In this document: in pieces, positions 6,935 through 13,093 of the stretch
How positions within the stretch are numbered: the stretch's first letter is position 1
How the letters are laid out: each line of letters opens with the position of its first letter
Assembly: GCA_030043235.1 (NCBI GenBank)
Contig: JASHYF010000104.1
Location: forward strand, 1-13,093
Direction of reading: 5' to 3'
Length of the DNA: 13,093 bases
Origin: Solirubrobacteraceae bacterium
Lineage (GTDB): Bacteria > Actinomycetota > Thermoleophilia > Solirubrobacterales > Solirubrobacteraceae
Notes under the pieces: model-generated
Told to the model about the DNA's origin: nothing
Databases searched by the model: none
The model's input: only the letters and a program-made list of their open reading frames with translations
Program-made: the position numbers and the translations under genes

Positions 6935-8536
6935 ATGCGCGTGATGGCCCAGGTCGGGATGGTCATGAACCTCGACAAGTGCATCGGCTGCCACACCTGC
7001 TCGGTGACCTGCAAGAACGTCTGGACCAATCGCCAGGGCGCCGAGTACATGTGGTTCAACGACGTCGAGACCAAGCCCGGCGTCGGCTACCCCAAGCGCT
7101 GGGAGGACCAAGAGCGGTGGAAGGGCGGCTGGGAGCTCGATCGCAGGGGCCGGCTGCGACTGCGCTCCGGTGGGGCGCTGCGCAAGCTCGCCACGATCTT
7201 CGCCAACCCGAACCTGCCGGTGCTCGACGACTACTACGAGCCGTGGACCTACGACTACGCCTCCCTGATCTCCTCAGGCCCCATGCGCGACCAACCGGTC
7301 GCGCGTCCGGTCTCGAAGGTGACCGGCGAGAAGGTCGCGCTCACGTGGGGACCCAACTGGGAGGACGACCTCGGCGGCGGTCCCACACAGCTCCGCCTGG
7401 ACCCGAACGTGCGCGATGGAGTCGAGGAGCAGGTGAGGGCCGAGTTCGAGTCGGTCTTCATGATGTACCTGCCGCGCATCTGCGAGCACTGCCTGAACCC
7501 CGCCTGCGTGGCCTCCTGCCCGTCCGGTGCGATGTACAAGCGCGAGGAGGACGGCATCGTGCTCGTCGACCAGGAACGCTGTCGCGGCTGGCGGATGTGC
7601 GTCAGCGGCTGCCCCTACAAGAAGGTCTACTTCAACTGGCAGACCGGCAAGGCCGAGAAGTGCACGCTGTGCTACCCGCGCGTCGAGGCCGGCATGCCGA
7701 CCGTCTGCTCGGAGACCTGCGTCGGGCGCATCCGCCACCTCGGCATCGTGCTCTACGACGCCGACCGCGTGCAGGCAGCTGCGTCGGTGCGCGATGAGCA
7801 CGACCTGCTCGACGCCCAGCTCGACGTCTTCCTGGACCCCAACGACCTCGAGGTTCGCCGGCAGGCCCGCCGCGACGGCATCCCCGAGGACTGGCTCGAC
7901 GCCGCCGTGCGCTCGCCGGTCTGGAAGCTGGCGATGGACTGGCGCATCGCGCTGCCGCTGCACCCCGAGTACCGCACGCTGCCAATGGTCTGGTACGTCC
8001 CGCCGCTCTCGCCGGTGATGTCGCGCGTGGAGGGCGAGGGCTCAAGCGCCGACCCCGACGACGTCTTCGGAGCGATCGACGAGCTGAGGATACCCGTGCA
8101 GTACCTCGCCAACATCCTCTCCGCCGGCGACGAGCAGGTCATCCGCGGCGTGCTCAAGCGCTTGGCTGCGATGCGCAGCCACATGCGCCAGCGCACGCTC
8201 GGCGAGGACCCAGATCCGCAGATCGGCCGCTCGGTCGGCATGAGCGCAGGGGAGATCGAGGACATGTACCGCCTGCTCGCGATCGCCAAGTACGACGAGC
8301 GCTATGTCATCCCACTCGCACACCGCGAGGTCGCCGACAACCTCGCCGCCCGCCAGGGCGGCTGCGGCCTCGACTTCGCCGGCGGCCCCGGCTCGTGCGG
8401 CCCCGGCTTCGACGAGGCCGAAACCCGTGCCGGCCAAAGCCAGGACATCGACCTCATCCAGCTCGCACAGCGCCACGACGAGAGCCCGCTGGCAGTAACG
8501 CTGGTCGAGGGCCGACGCGACGGAGACCCGGCATGA
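6935..8536 (+). CDS. narH: Nitrate reductase beta subunit NarH, Fe-S electron transfer
   Basis: This 533-residue subunit passes electrons from the NarI haems to NarG through four Fe-S clusters. All 15 cysteines plus the key Trp are present: C16, C19, C22, C26; C183, C186, C191, C195; C216, Trp219, C222, C226; and C243, C246, C258, C262. Trp219 replaces a Cys, which makes one cluster 3Fe-4S, as in E. coli NarH (512 residues). The C-terminal tail after residue 460 is Gly/Cys-rich (QGGCGLDFAGGPGSCGPG), and I do not recognise those extra cysteines as ligands. The ATG follows the narG TGA without a gap and uses GAGGTGA inside the end of narG as a likely ribosome site. A second start at ATG 6944 is possible. 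Its stop overlaps the narJ start (ATGA). Confidence 0.97.
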   Translation: MRVMAQVGMVMNLDKCIGCHTCSVTCKNVWTNRQGAEYMWFNDVETKPGVGYPKRWEDQERWKGGWELDRRGRLRLRSGGALRKLATIFANPNLPVLDDYYEPWTYDYASLISSGPMRDQPVARPVSKVTGEKVALTWGPNWEDDLGGGPTQLRLDPNVRDGVEEQVRAEFESVFMMYLPRICEHCLNPACVASCPSGAMYKREEDGIVLVDQERCRGWRMCVSGCPYKKVYFNWQTGKAEKCTLCYPRVEAGMPTVCSETCVGRIRHLGIVLYDADRVQAAASVRDEHDLLDAQLDVFLDPNDLEVRRQARRDGIPEDWLDAAVRSPVWKLAMDWRIALPLHPEYRTLPMVWYVPPLSPVMSRVEGEGSSADPDDVFGAIDELRIPVQYLANILSAGDEQVIRGVLKRLAAMRSHMRQRTLGEDPDPQIGRSVGMSAGEIEDMYRLLAIAKYDERYVIPLAHREVADNLAARQGGCGLDFAGGPGSCGPGFDEAETRAGQSQDIDLIQLAQRHDESPLAVTLVEGRRDGDPA

Positions 8537-9150
8537 GACTCACGCTGCGCCTGTCGGCGCTGCTGCTGGACTACCCCGACTGCGAGTTGTTCGCGGCGAC
8601 GAGGGAGCTGCGCGCGGCCGCCGATGACATTCCGGACTCGGCCGGCGGGAGCGAGCTTCGAGCCTTCCTGGATCGGCGAGCCGCACAGGATGAGATCACC
8701 GCCCAGGAAGAGTACGTCGCGACCTTCGACTTTCACAAGCGCGCATCGCTGCACCTCTCCTACTACCGCGACGGCGACCGACGCCAGCGCGGCGCGACGC
8801 TGCTCGGGCTCAAGCGCCGCTACCGCGAGGCCGGGCTGGAGCTGACCGGAGGCGAGCTGCCCGACTACCTGCCGGCGATCCTCGAGTTCGCCGCGCTCGT
8901 CCCGTCCGAGGGCGAGACCGTTCTGCGGCGCATGCGCCCCGGGATCGAGCTGCTGCGCGCCTCGCTGCGCGACCTGCGCACCCCCTATGCGGACGTGCTC
9001 GACGCAGTGGCCAAGGTGCTGCCCGCGATGAGCGCCGGCGATCTCGATGAGGCGCGGCGGATCGCGCTCGAGGGACCCCCCGATGAGCAGGTGGGCCTCG
9101 CGCCCTTCGCGCCGCCCGAGGTGATGCCGACCGTGGGGGCCGGACTATGA
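8533..9150 (+). CDS. narJ: Nitrate reductase assembly chaperone NarJ
   Basis: NarJ is a cytoplasmic chaperone that binds apo-NarG and is needed for cofactor insertion and membrane docking; it is not part of the final enzyme. This one is 205 residues, near the usual 200-240. Family phrases are visible: LLLDYPD at the N-terminus, EEYVATFDFHKRASLHLSYYRDGDRRQRG in the middle, then LKRRYREAGLEL and ELPDYLPAILEFAA. The frame is open further upstream inside narH, but the ATG at 8533 overlaps the narH stop by the four-base ATGA pattern and gives the standard N-terminus. The same ATGA overlap joins it to narI, so the three genes are probably translationally coupled. Confidence 0.95.
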   Translation: MRLTLRLSALLLDYPDCELFAATRELRAAADDIPDSAGGSELRAFLDRRAAQDEITAQEEYVATFDFHKRASLHLSYYRDGDRRQRGATLLGLKRRYREAGLELTGGELPDYLPAILEFAALVPSEGETVLRRMRPGIELLRASLRDLRTPYADVLDAVAKVLPAMSAGDLDEARRIALEGPPDEQVGLAPFAPPEVMPTVGAGL

Positions 9151-9965
9151 CCATCGCCACCAGCCGCGGCGCCTGGCTGCTGTGGGTGATCGTCCCCTAC
9201 CTCGCGATCGCGACGTTCATCGTGGGGCACGTCTGGCGCTACCGCACCGACCAGTTTCACTGGACCACGAGATCGACGCAGCTGCTCGAGTCGCGCATGC
9301 TCAAGCTCGCCAGCCCGCTCTTTCACTTCGGCCTGCTGGCGGTCATCGCCGGCCACATCATCGGGATCCTGATCCCGCAGTCCTGGACCGAAAGCCTCGG
9401 GATCACCGAGACGGAGTACCGCATCTTCTCAGCCGTCATGGGCACGCTCGCCGGCACCGCGGTGCTGCTCGGCCTCGTGCTGCTGATCACCCGCCGCGCC
9501 AGCGACAGACGCGTACGCGCAACGACCAAGACGATGGACGTGACCGTCCTAGGGCTGCTCGCGTTCATGGTCGCGACCGGGATGTGGAACACCACCGTCC
9601 ACAACCTGATCGAGGGCGGCTACAACTATCGCCTGAGCATCTCGCCCTGGTTCCGCGGGATCTTCCTGCTGCACCCCAACCCGTCGCTGGTGACGGCATC
9701 CGCCGTACCGCTCAGCTACCGGCTGCACGCCATCGCGGGCTGGCTGGTGATCATGATCTGGCCGTTCACGCGCCTCGTGCACGCCTGGAGCGTTCCCATC
9801 GCCTACCTGCGCCGCGCGCCGATCGTCTACCGCTCCAGGGCGCCGCGACACGCGCGCGCGGGCGCAGTCGGGCTTGCAGGTGCACGCCGAGCGAGCGCGG
9901 CCGCCGCTCCCCAGGCCGAAGCGGGTATCGCCGTCCAAGGTCAGGGCGGCGTCCATGTCAACTGA
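9147..9965 (+). CDS. narI: Nitrate reductase gamma subunit NarI, membrane cytochrome b
   Basis: NarI anchors NarGH to the membrane, oxidises quinol and passes electrons through two haems b. This protein has 272 residues; E. coli NarI has 225. Five hydrophobic segments are visible, roughly at residues 9-28, 57-77, 90-112, 128-148 and 190-212. The haem ligands are the pairs His60/His70 (spacing 10) and His194/His212 (spacing 18), which match the spacings of H56/H66 and H187/H205 in E. coli. After about residue 228 there is an extra tail of some 45 residues rich in Ala, Arg and Gly, not expected in the core family. Start ATG overlaps the narJ stop. Confidence 0.96.
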   Translation: MTIATSRGAWLLWVIVPYLAIATFIVGHVWRYRTDQFHWTTRSTQLLESRMLKLASPLFHFGLLAVIAGHIIGILIPQSWTESLGITETEYRIFSAVMGTLAGTAVLLGLVLLITRRASDRRVRATTKTMDVTVLGLLAFMVATGMWNTTVHNLIEGGYNYRLSISPWFRGIFLLHPNPSLVTASAVPLSYRLHAIAGWLVIMIWPFTRLVHAWSVPIAYLRRAPIVYRSRAPRHARAGAVGLAGARRASAAAAPQAEAGIAVQGQGGVHVN

Positions 9966-9971
9966 AGGAGG
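9965..9971 (+). promoter_or_regulatory. Strong ribosome binding site for the TDT gene
   Basis: AAGGAGG lies 5 bases before the ATG at 9977 and starts on the last base of the narI stop codon. It fixes the start of the TDT gene and indicates that this gene is translated on its own from the nar messenger, in contrast to the overlapping narHJI junctions. Confidence 0.8.
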
Positions 9972-9976
9972 CATCC

Positions 9977-11035
9977 ATGTCCACTGACTCCGCGACCGCG
10001 CTTCCCTCCGGAAGAGCGTCGGTGCGCTCCGGACTCACAGGTGCGCTCGGGCGCATGAGCGAGGCGATCCCGCCCGCGTCAGGCGCCGTCGTGATGGGCA
10101 CGGGCATCGTCTCGATCGCGCTCTTTCTCGACAAGTACGAAACCCTCTCCCGGATTCTGCTGGCGATCGCCGCGGCGGCATGGATAGTGCTCGGGCTGCT
10201 GCTCGCCGGCACAGTCCTCCTCGATCGCGAACGTGTGCACAGCGAGGCCCGCTCTCCGGCCGCCCTCACGGGCGTCGCGGGCACCGCGGTCCTCGGCACC
10301 CGTCTGACGCTGCTGGGCTGGGACTGGGCAGGCATCCCGCTGTTGGTCATCGCCGCTGCGTTCTGGCTGCTTCTGCTCACGCCCGTGCTGAGGCACTGGG
10401 TCACGCCCACGGTAGGAGTGTCGCTCGTGCTGACGGTGTCCACCGAGTCGCTCGCAGTGCTGGGCGCGGTGATCGCAGCGAGCGATCACGTCCCCTGGCT
10501 GCTGGATGCCGCTCTCGCGCCGTTCCTACTGGGACTCGTCTTCTATGTGTTCGTGATCGCGCGCTTCGACCTACGCCAGCTCGTCACCGGGGCCGGCGAT
10601 CATTGGGTGACGGGCGGGGCGTTGGCGATCTCGACGCTCGCGGCCGGGCGGCTCACGCTCGGTGCCGCCAAGGGCCTCGGCGGCCTCGGCTCCATCCATG
10701 GCCTGCTCGAAGGCACGTCACTCGCCCTGTGGGTGCTCGCGATCGCGTGGCTGCCCGCGCTGCTCGCCGCCGAGATACTGCGACCCCGGCTGCGCTATGA
10801 CGTGCGGCGCTGGTCGACCGTGTTCCCCTTCGGCATGTACGCCGCGTGCAGCTTCGCCGTAGGCAAGGCCGCACAGGCCTCGGGCATTACCCACTTTGCG
10901 CAGATCTGGGTGTGGTTTGCCGTTGCGGTGTGGGTGATCGTGTTCGCCGCGATGCTCGGCCGCGGCCTGCAGCTGACCAACGGAGGGCGCGACACACGAA
11001 CGGGCTGTGTCGTGCCCCGGAGCCGGCGCGGTTGA
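9977..11035 (+). CDS. TDT-family (TehA/SLAC1-like) anion transporter or channel
   Basis: A 352-residue integral membrane protein with about ten hydrophobic helices, the fold and length of the tellurite-resistance/dicarboxylate transporter (TDT) family. Family-like phrases are PPASGAVVMGTGIVSIAL near residues 31-50, the repeated Gly/Leu-rich helices, and VFPFGMYAACSFAVGKA near the C-terminus, which matches the conserved 'P-x-GMY' helix. Known members include bacterial TehA, malate and sulfite exporters, and plant SLAC1/SLAH channels, some of which pass nitrate. It lies 11 bases after narI on the same strand, so it is probably co-transcribed, and it takes the place where NarK-type transporters often occur. 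Nitrate uptake or nitrite export is therefore a reasonable guess, but substrate cannot be read from the sequence. Confidence 0.85.
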   Translation: MSTDSATALPSGRASVRSGLTGALGRMSEAIPPASGAVVMGTGIVSIALFLDKYETLSRILLAIAAAAWIVLGLLLAGTVLLDRERVHSEARSPAALTGVAGTAVLGTRLTLLGWDWAGIPLLVIAAAFWLLLLTPVLRHWVTPTVGVSLVLTVSTESLAVLGAVIAASDHVPWLLDAALAPFLLGLVFYVFVIARFDLRQLVTGAGDHWVTGGALAISTLAAGRLTLGAAKGLGGLGSIHGLLEGTSLALWVLAIAWLPALLAAEILRPRLRYDVRRWSTVFPFGMYAACSFAVGKAAQASGITHFAQIWVWFAVAVWVIVFAAMLGRGLQLTNGGRDTRTGCVVPRSRRG

Positions 11036-11426
11036 GGATTACTTGCGCCGGTGCGACGCGGACGTCGACGCGGTTGACGACGCTACACGCGAGATCTCAA
11101 GCGGCGCCCACCTGTGCGTGGTCGGACCGCGACCGGCGACCCACCTGTCCGCTAGCCCCGCGCGGCTCCACGACGCGCACCTACTTGACATGCGCCAAGC
11201 TCGACCCCGGGCGCACAACGCTCCCGCTACGCCCGCACGAACGTTCGCCGCGGTGCACACAGCCTCGCTACCCCCACAACGATCTCGCAACGCCCTTGAC
11301 CGCGCTCTTTCGAGCGTGTTCCCTACGTGTTCCCAACTCGCCTAAATCGAGCGCAACTGGCAACACGTAAACCAACCGAATCGCCCGTAACCTATGATAC
11401 CGGCCTATTTGGAGTCAACTTATAAC
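11036..11426. other. Gene-free region before the tRNA scar
   Basis: No convincing gene was found here; the open frames lack motifs and plausible composition. The first part is GC-rich like the genes around it. From about 11340 the sequence turns AT-richer and contains short repeats. It lies between the last gene of the nar cluster and a partial tRNA, and reads as the end of an integrated element. No integrase gene or recognisable fragment of one is present. Confidence 0.5.
11315..11368. repeat. Short direct and inverted repeats next to the tRNA scar
   Basis: CGTGTTCCC occurs twice in direct orientation (11315-11323 and 11326-11334), 11 bases apart, about one helical turn. ACGTGTT in the second copy (11325-11331) recurs inverted as AACACGT (11362-11368). 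Such clustered repeats beside an attachment core resemble arm-type integrase or excisionase binding sites. Sequence matches are observed; the role is inferred from position. Confidence 0.4.
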
Positions 11427-11464
11427 TAATCCGAGGGTCGCAGGTTCGAATCCTGCCCGGGGCG
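11427..11464 (+). repeat. Partial tRNA (3' half), probable attachment-site scar
   Basis: The segment contains the 3' side of an anticodon arm (TAATCCGA), a variable loop (GGGTC), a perfect T-arm (stem GCAGG 11440-11444, loop TTCGAAT, stem CCTGC 11452-11456), the 3' acceptor strand CCGGGGC (11457-11463) and a discriminator G. No CCA is encoded. The upstream sequence has no D-arm, no pairing anticodon strand and no 5' acceptor strand (GCCCCGG), so no complete tRNA exists here. The break inside the anticodon loop is where many tyrosine integrases cross over. The sequence TAATCCG fits tRNAs with U36, such as Asn or Lys; the G discriminator leans to Asn, but identity is uncertain. Confidence 0.75.
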
Positions 11465-11880
11465 CTGGCTGGTCGCTGCTGGTCGCTGAGCGCAATCCCT
11501 CCGCCGCCCAGCTCGAACGCCGATCCAGCCGCCGACCCGGTCCGCGACGCCGAGGGGCGGCGAGGCCGGCTCGATGCTCCATCAGCGCGGCTGACGGGCT
11601 CAGCGTCGCCGGCGAAGCAGGCTCACGTTACGGGTTGCGCCGGCTCGGTGCCGCTAGCTGCATCGGAGGCGGGCCTGACGGCCCTTGTCACCACGCGACT
11701 ACGCATGTGCTGGGAAGTGGACAGCCGGGACGGCGACCGGCGCGTTTCGCAGCCGATGCCGAGGCGCTGCATGACCAGCTCGGCGGCAGCGAGGTGCTCG
11801 AAGCCGTGAAGGTTGGATGCGAGGCCGCCCGCCGCGATCCCGCGGCGAGCCGCCCGCCGGCGGCCTATCGCCTGCTGTAG
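11465..11880. other. Unassigned region right of the tRNA scar
   Basis: No confident gene. A plus-strand frame ending in a stop at 11878-11880 has a fairly protein-like end (DAEALHDQLGGSEVLEAVKVG, about 11755-11820) and is in the same frame as the remnant that follows, so it may be older coding sequence of the same decayed gene. A small GC hairpin (GGGCC-TGAC-GGCCC, 11671-11684) is followed by TTGTCA, which is weak as a terminator. A tandem 10-base repeat sits at the left edge. Confidence 0.4.
11469..11488. repeat. Tandem 10-base repeat beside the tRNA fragment
   Basis: CTGGTCGCTG is present twice head to tail (11469-11478 and 11479-11488), starting 5 bases after the tRNA 3' end. It may be slippage, or part of the recombination junction. 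Confidence 0.6.
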
Positions 11881-12211
11881 CAGGGCTCCTGCTACCAGGT
11901 GTGGGGCCTGAGCGTGGACGGGCGGCGCGTGGCCTCGATCGCGGGGCAGCTGGACGGCAACTCGCTGGTGCCCAACACGGTCCCACCGATCGCGCTGCGC
12001 GAGTCCGCCGGACGCACACGGTCACGGTCACGCGCCCGGGCTTCAGCCTCGCGCCCGGCAGGCCGGCCAGGCGGTGCCGGACGCGATCTTCCTCACGCCC
12101 GCGGACGCCAACCCCCAGGGGCCGCTGCGGATCGTCGCGCCCGCCGACTGGCCGAGCCTGTGCGGCGGCAGCTACCAGTGGGTGGAGCTCGTGCGCTCCA
12201 TCGGCACGTGA
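11881..12211 (+). pseudogene. Frameshifted remnant of an unrecognised protein gene
   Basis: Protein-like sequence continues through three frames in turn. It runs CYQVWGLSVDGRRVASIAG to IALRESAGRT up to about 12015. It then continues as TVTVTRPGFSLAPG in the second frame (about 12018-12059), and as AVPDAIFLTPADANPQGPL to SYQWVELVRSIGT in the third, ending at the TGA at 12209-12211. Each step is consistent with loss of one base, near 12012-12018 and 12050-12070. In the first frame a stop at 11878 also cuts it from sequence upstream. The family is not recognised; alternating beta-strand-like segments suggest an extracellular or secreted domain. Sequencing errors could mimic this, since both shifts lie in GC-rich stretches. 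Confidence 0.55.
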
Positions 12212-12227
12212 ACGTACGCTCTGCGCG

Positions 12228-13093
12228 ATGGGCGCAACCGTAGATCCTCTTAATCCAAATCAAATCCTGCTCGGCGACAACCTGCGCCTGCTCAGCGCGT
12301 TCGCCGACGAGTCCTTTCAGCTGGTGTACGCCGACCCGCCGTTCAACACCGGCAAGGCGCAGGTGCGCAGGACGCTCGAGGCGGTGCGCGACGGCGAGGG
12401 CGAGCGCACCGGCTTCCAGGGCCGGCGCTACGCCACGCGGCTGCTGTCGCAGTGGAGCTTCGGCGACCGTTTCGACGACTACCTGGAGTTCCTCGCGCCG
12501 CGCCTGGAGCACGCCCGCCGGCTGCTCTCGCGCGAAGGCACGCTGTACTTCCACATCGACTACCGCGAGGCGCACCGCTGCAAGCTGCTGCTGGACGAGA
12601 TATTCGGCCGTGAGTGTTTTTTGAATGAGATCATCTGGGCATATGACTACGGTGCCCGCACCAGGCGCCGTTGGCCGGCCAAGCACGACACGATCCTCGT
12701 ATACGTGAAGGACCCCGCGGCGTACTTCTTCGACTGCGAGGAGGTGGACCGCGAGCCGTACATGGCGCCCGGCCTCGTCACCCCGGAGAAGGCCGCCCGC
12801 GGCAAGCTGCCCACGGACGTGTGGTGGCACACGATCGTGCCCACCAGCGGGCGCGAGAAGACCGGCTACCCCACGCAGAAGCCCGAGGGGATCGTGCGCC
12901 GCATGGTGCACGCGTCCACGCGCCCGGGCGACTGGTGCCTCGACTTCTTCGCCGGCAGCGGCACGCTCGGCGCGGTCGCCGCGCAGCTCGGCCGCCGCTA
13001 CGTGCTCATCGACTCCAACCCGCGCGCCGTGGAGATCATGCGCGCGCGGCTGCGCGAGGTCACGGGCGCGGTGGAGGCGCGCGCGGCCGGTGC
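12228..13093 (+). CDS. Beta-class DNA methyltransferase (N6-adenine or N4-cytosine), 3' end outside window
   Basis: The first 288 residues of a site-specific DNA methyltransferase of the N6_N4_Mtase family (Pfam PF01555 type). The catalytic motif IV is D36-P-P-F39 (context VYADPPFNTG). The S-adenosylmethionine-binding motif I comes later, as DFFAGSGT at residues 239-246, followed by an acidic residue in YVLIDSNP. Motif IV before motif I defines the beta class. Between them lie phrases typical of these enzymes: EGTLYFHIDYREAH, WAYDYGARTRRRWPAKHDTILVY and TGYPTQKPEG. The last phrase just before motif I corresponds to motif X. The ATG at 12228 gives a natural N-terminus but has no clear ribosome site. 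No endonuclease gene is visible on the left side, so it may be a solitary methyltransferase; the right side is not seen. Base specificity is not determinable here. Confidence 0.92.
   Translation, partial: MGATVDPLNPNQILLGDNLRLLSAFADESFQLVYADPPFNTGKAQVRRTLEAVRDGEGERTGFQGRRYATRLLSQWSFGDRFDDYLEFLAPRLEHARRLLSREGTLYFHIDYREAHRCKLLLDEIFGRECFLNEIIWAYDYGARTRRRWPAKHDTILVYVKDPAAYFFDCEEVDREPYMAPGLVTPEKAARGKLPTDVWWHTIVPTSGREKTGYPTQKPEGIVRRMVHASTRPGDWCLDFFAGSGTLGAVAAQLGRRYVLIDSNPRAVEIMRARLREVTGAVEARAAG

Noticed and set aside
6847..7797. Plus-strand open frame of 316 codons across the narG-narH junction
   Set aside because: Alternative frame of narG and narH, both of which carry all expected ligands.
11007..11370. 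Open frames in all three plus frames after the TDT gene, considered as a small gene or an integrase fragment
   Set aside because: No integrase motif (the Arg...His-x-x-Arg...Tyr pattern) and no hydrophobic patterning in either strand; composition looks like random GC-rich translation.
11380..11464. A complete tRNA gene ending at 11464
   Set aside because: The 5' side has no D-arm, no anticodon stem partner and no GCCCCGG acceptor strand, so only the 3' half is present.
11671..11690. Rho-independent terminator right of the tRNA scar
   Set aside because: The stem is only five pairs and is followed by TTGTCA rather than a T-run; no gene clearly ends just before it.

Overview
The window is GC-rich and reads as part of an actinobacterial chromosome. 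The nitrate reductase, the 7Fe ferredoxin and the DUF2269-like protein would suit a soil lineage such as Thermoleophilia/Solirubrobacterales, but that placement is inference. The centre is a complete respiratory nitrate reductase operon, narGHJI (3254-9965). It is followed 11 bases later by a transporter of the TDT (TehA/SLAC1) family (9977-11035), in the place where narK nitrate/nitrite transporters are often found. The narG/H, H/J and J/I junctions abut or overlap, so the genes are probably translationally coupled. NarG and NarH keep the Fe-S and molybdenum ligands, NarI keeps the four haem histidines, and NarJ is the dedicated assembly chaperone. The enzyme would oxidise quinol at the membrane and reduce nitrate to nitrite on the cytoplasmic side.

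Left of the operon (1-3253): the 3' end of a DUF2269-like membrane protein gene; a candidate bidirectional terminator; a decayed NTF2/SnoaL-like reading frame; and a 7Fe ferredoxin gene on the minus strand. Divergent from the ferredoxin gene is a regulator with an N-terminal winged helix and four C-terminal cysteines, resembling SufR-type Fe-S sensors. The two share an intergenic region with a 25-bp imperfect palindrome. A gene-poor stretch of about 490 bases follows, then a LysR-type regulator gene just upstream of narG. Sites of the LysR type (T-N11-A with dyad symmetry) occur at the LysR start and again about 90-110 bases before narG, so LysR may control both itself and nar. No narXL, fnr, narK or molybdenum cofactor genes are present.

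Right of the operon (11036-13093): about 390 bases without a gene become AT-richer and carry short repeats. They end in the 3' half of a tRNA gene (11427-11464) with no matching 5' half. This is the typical scar at the far end of an element integrated by a tyrosine recombinase into a tRNA gene. By that logic the integrated DNA lies to the left, which would include the nar region, and the original chromosome resumes to the right. After the scar come an unassigned stretch, a frameshifted gene remnant (11881-12211) and the start of a beta-class DNA methyltransferase that runs off the window. The most interesting points are the nar operon as possible island cargo, the TDT protein as a candidate nitrate/nitrite channel, and two regulators unusual for nar.
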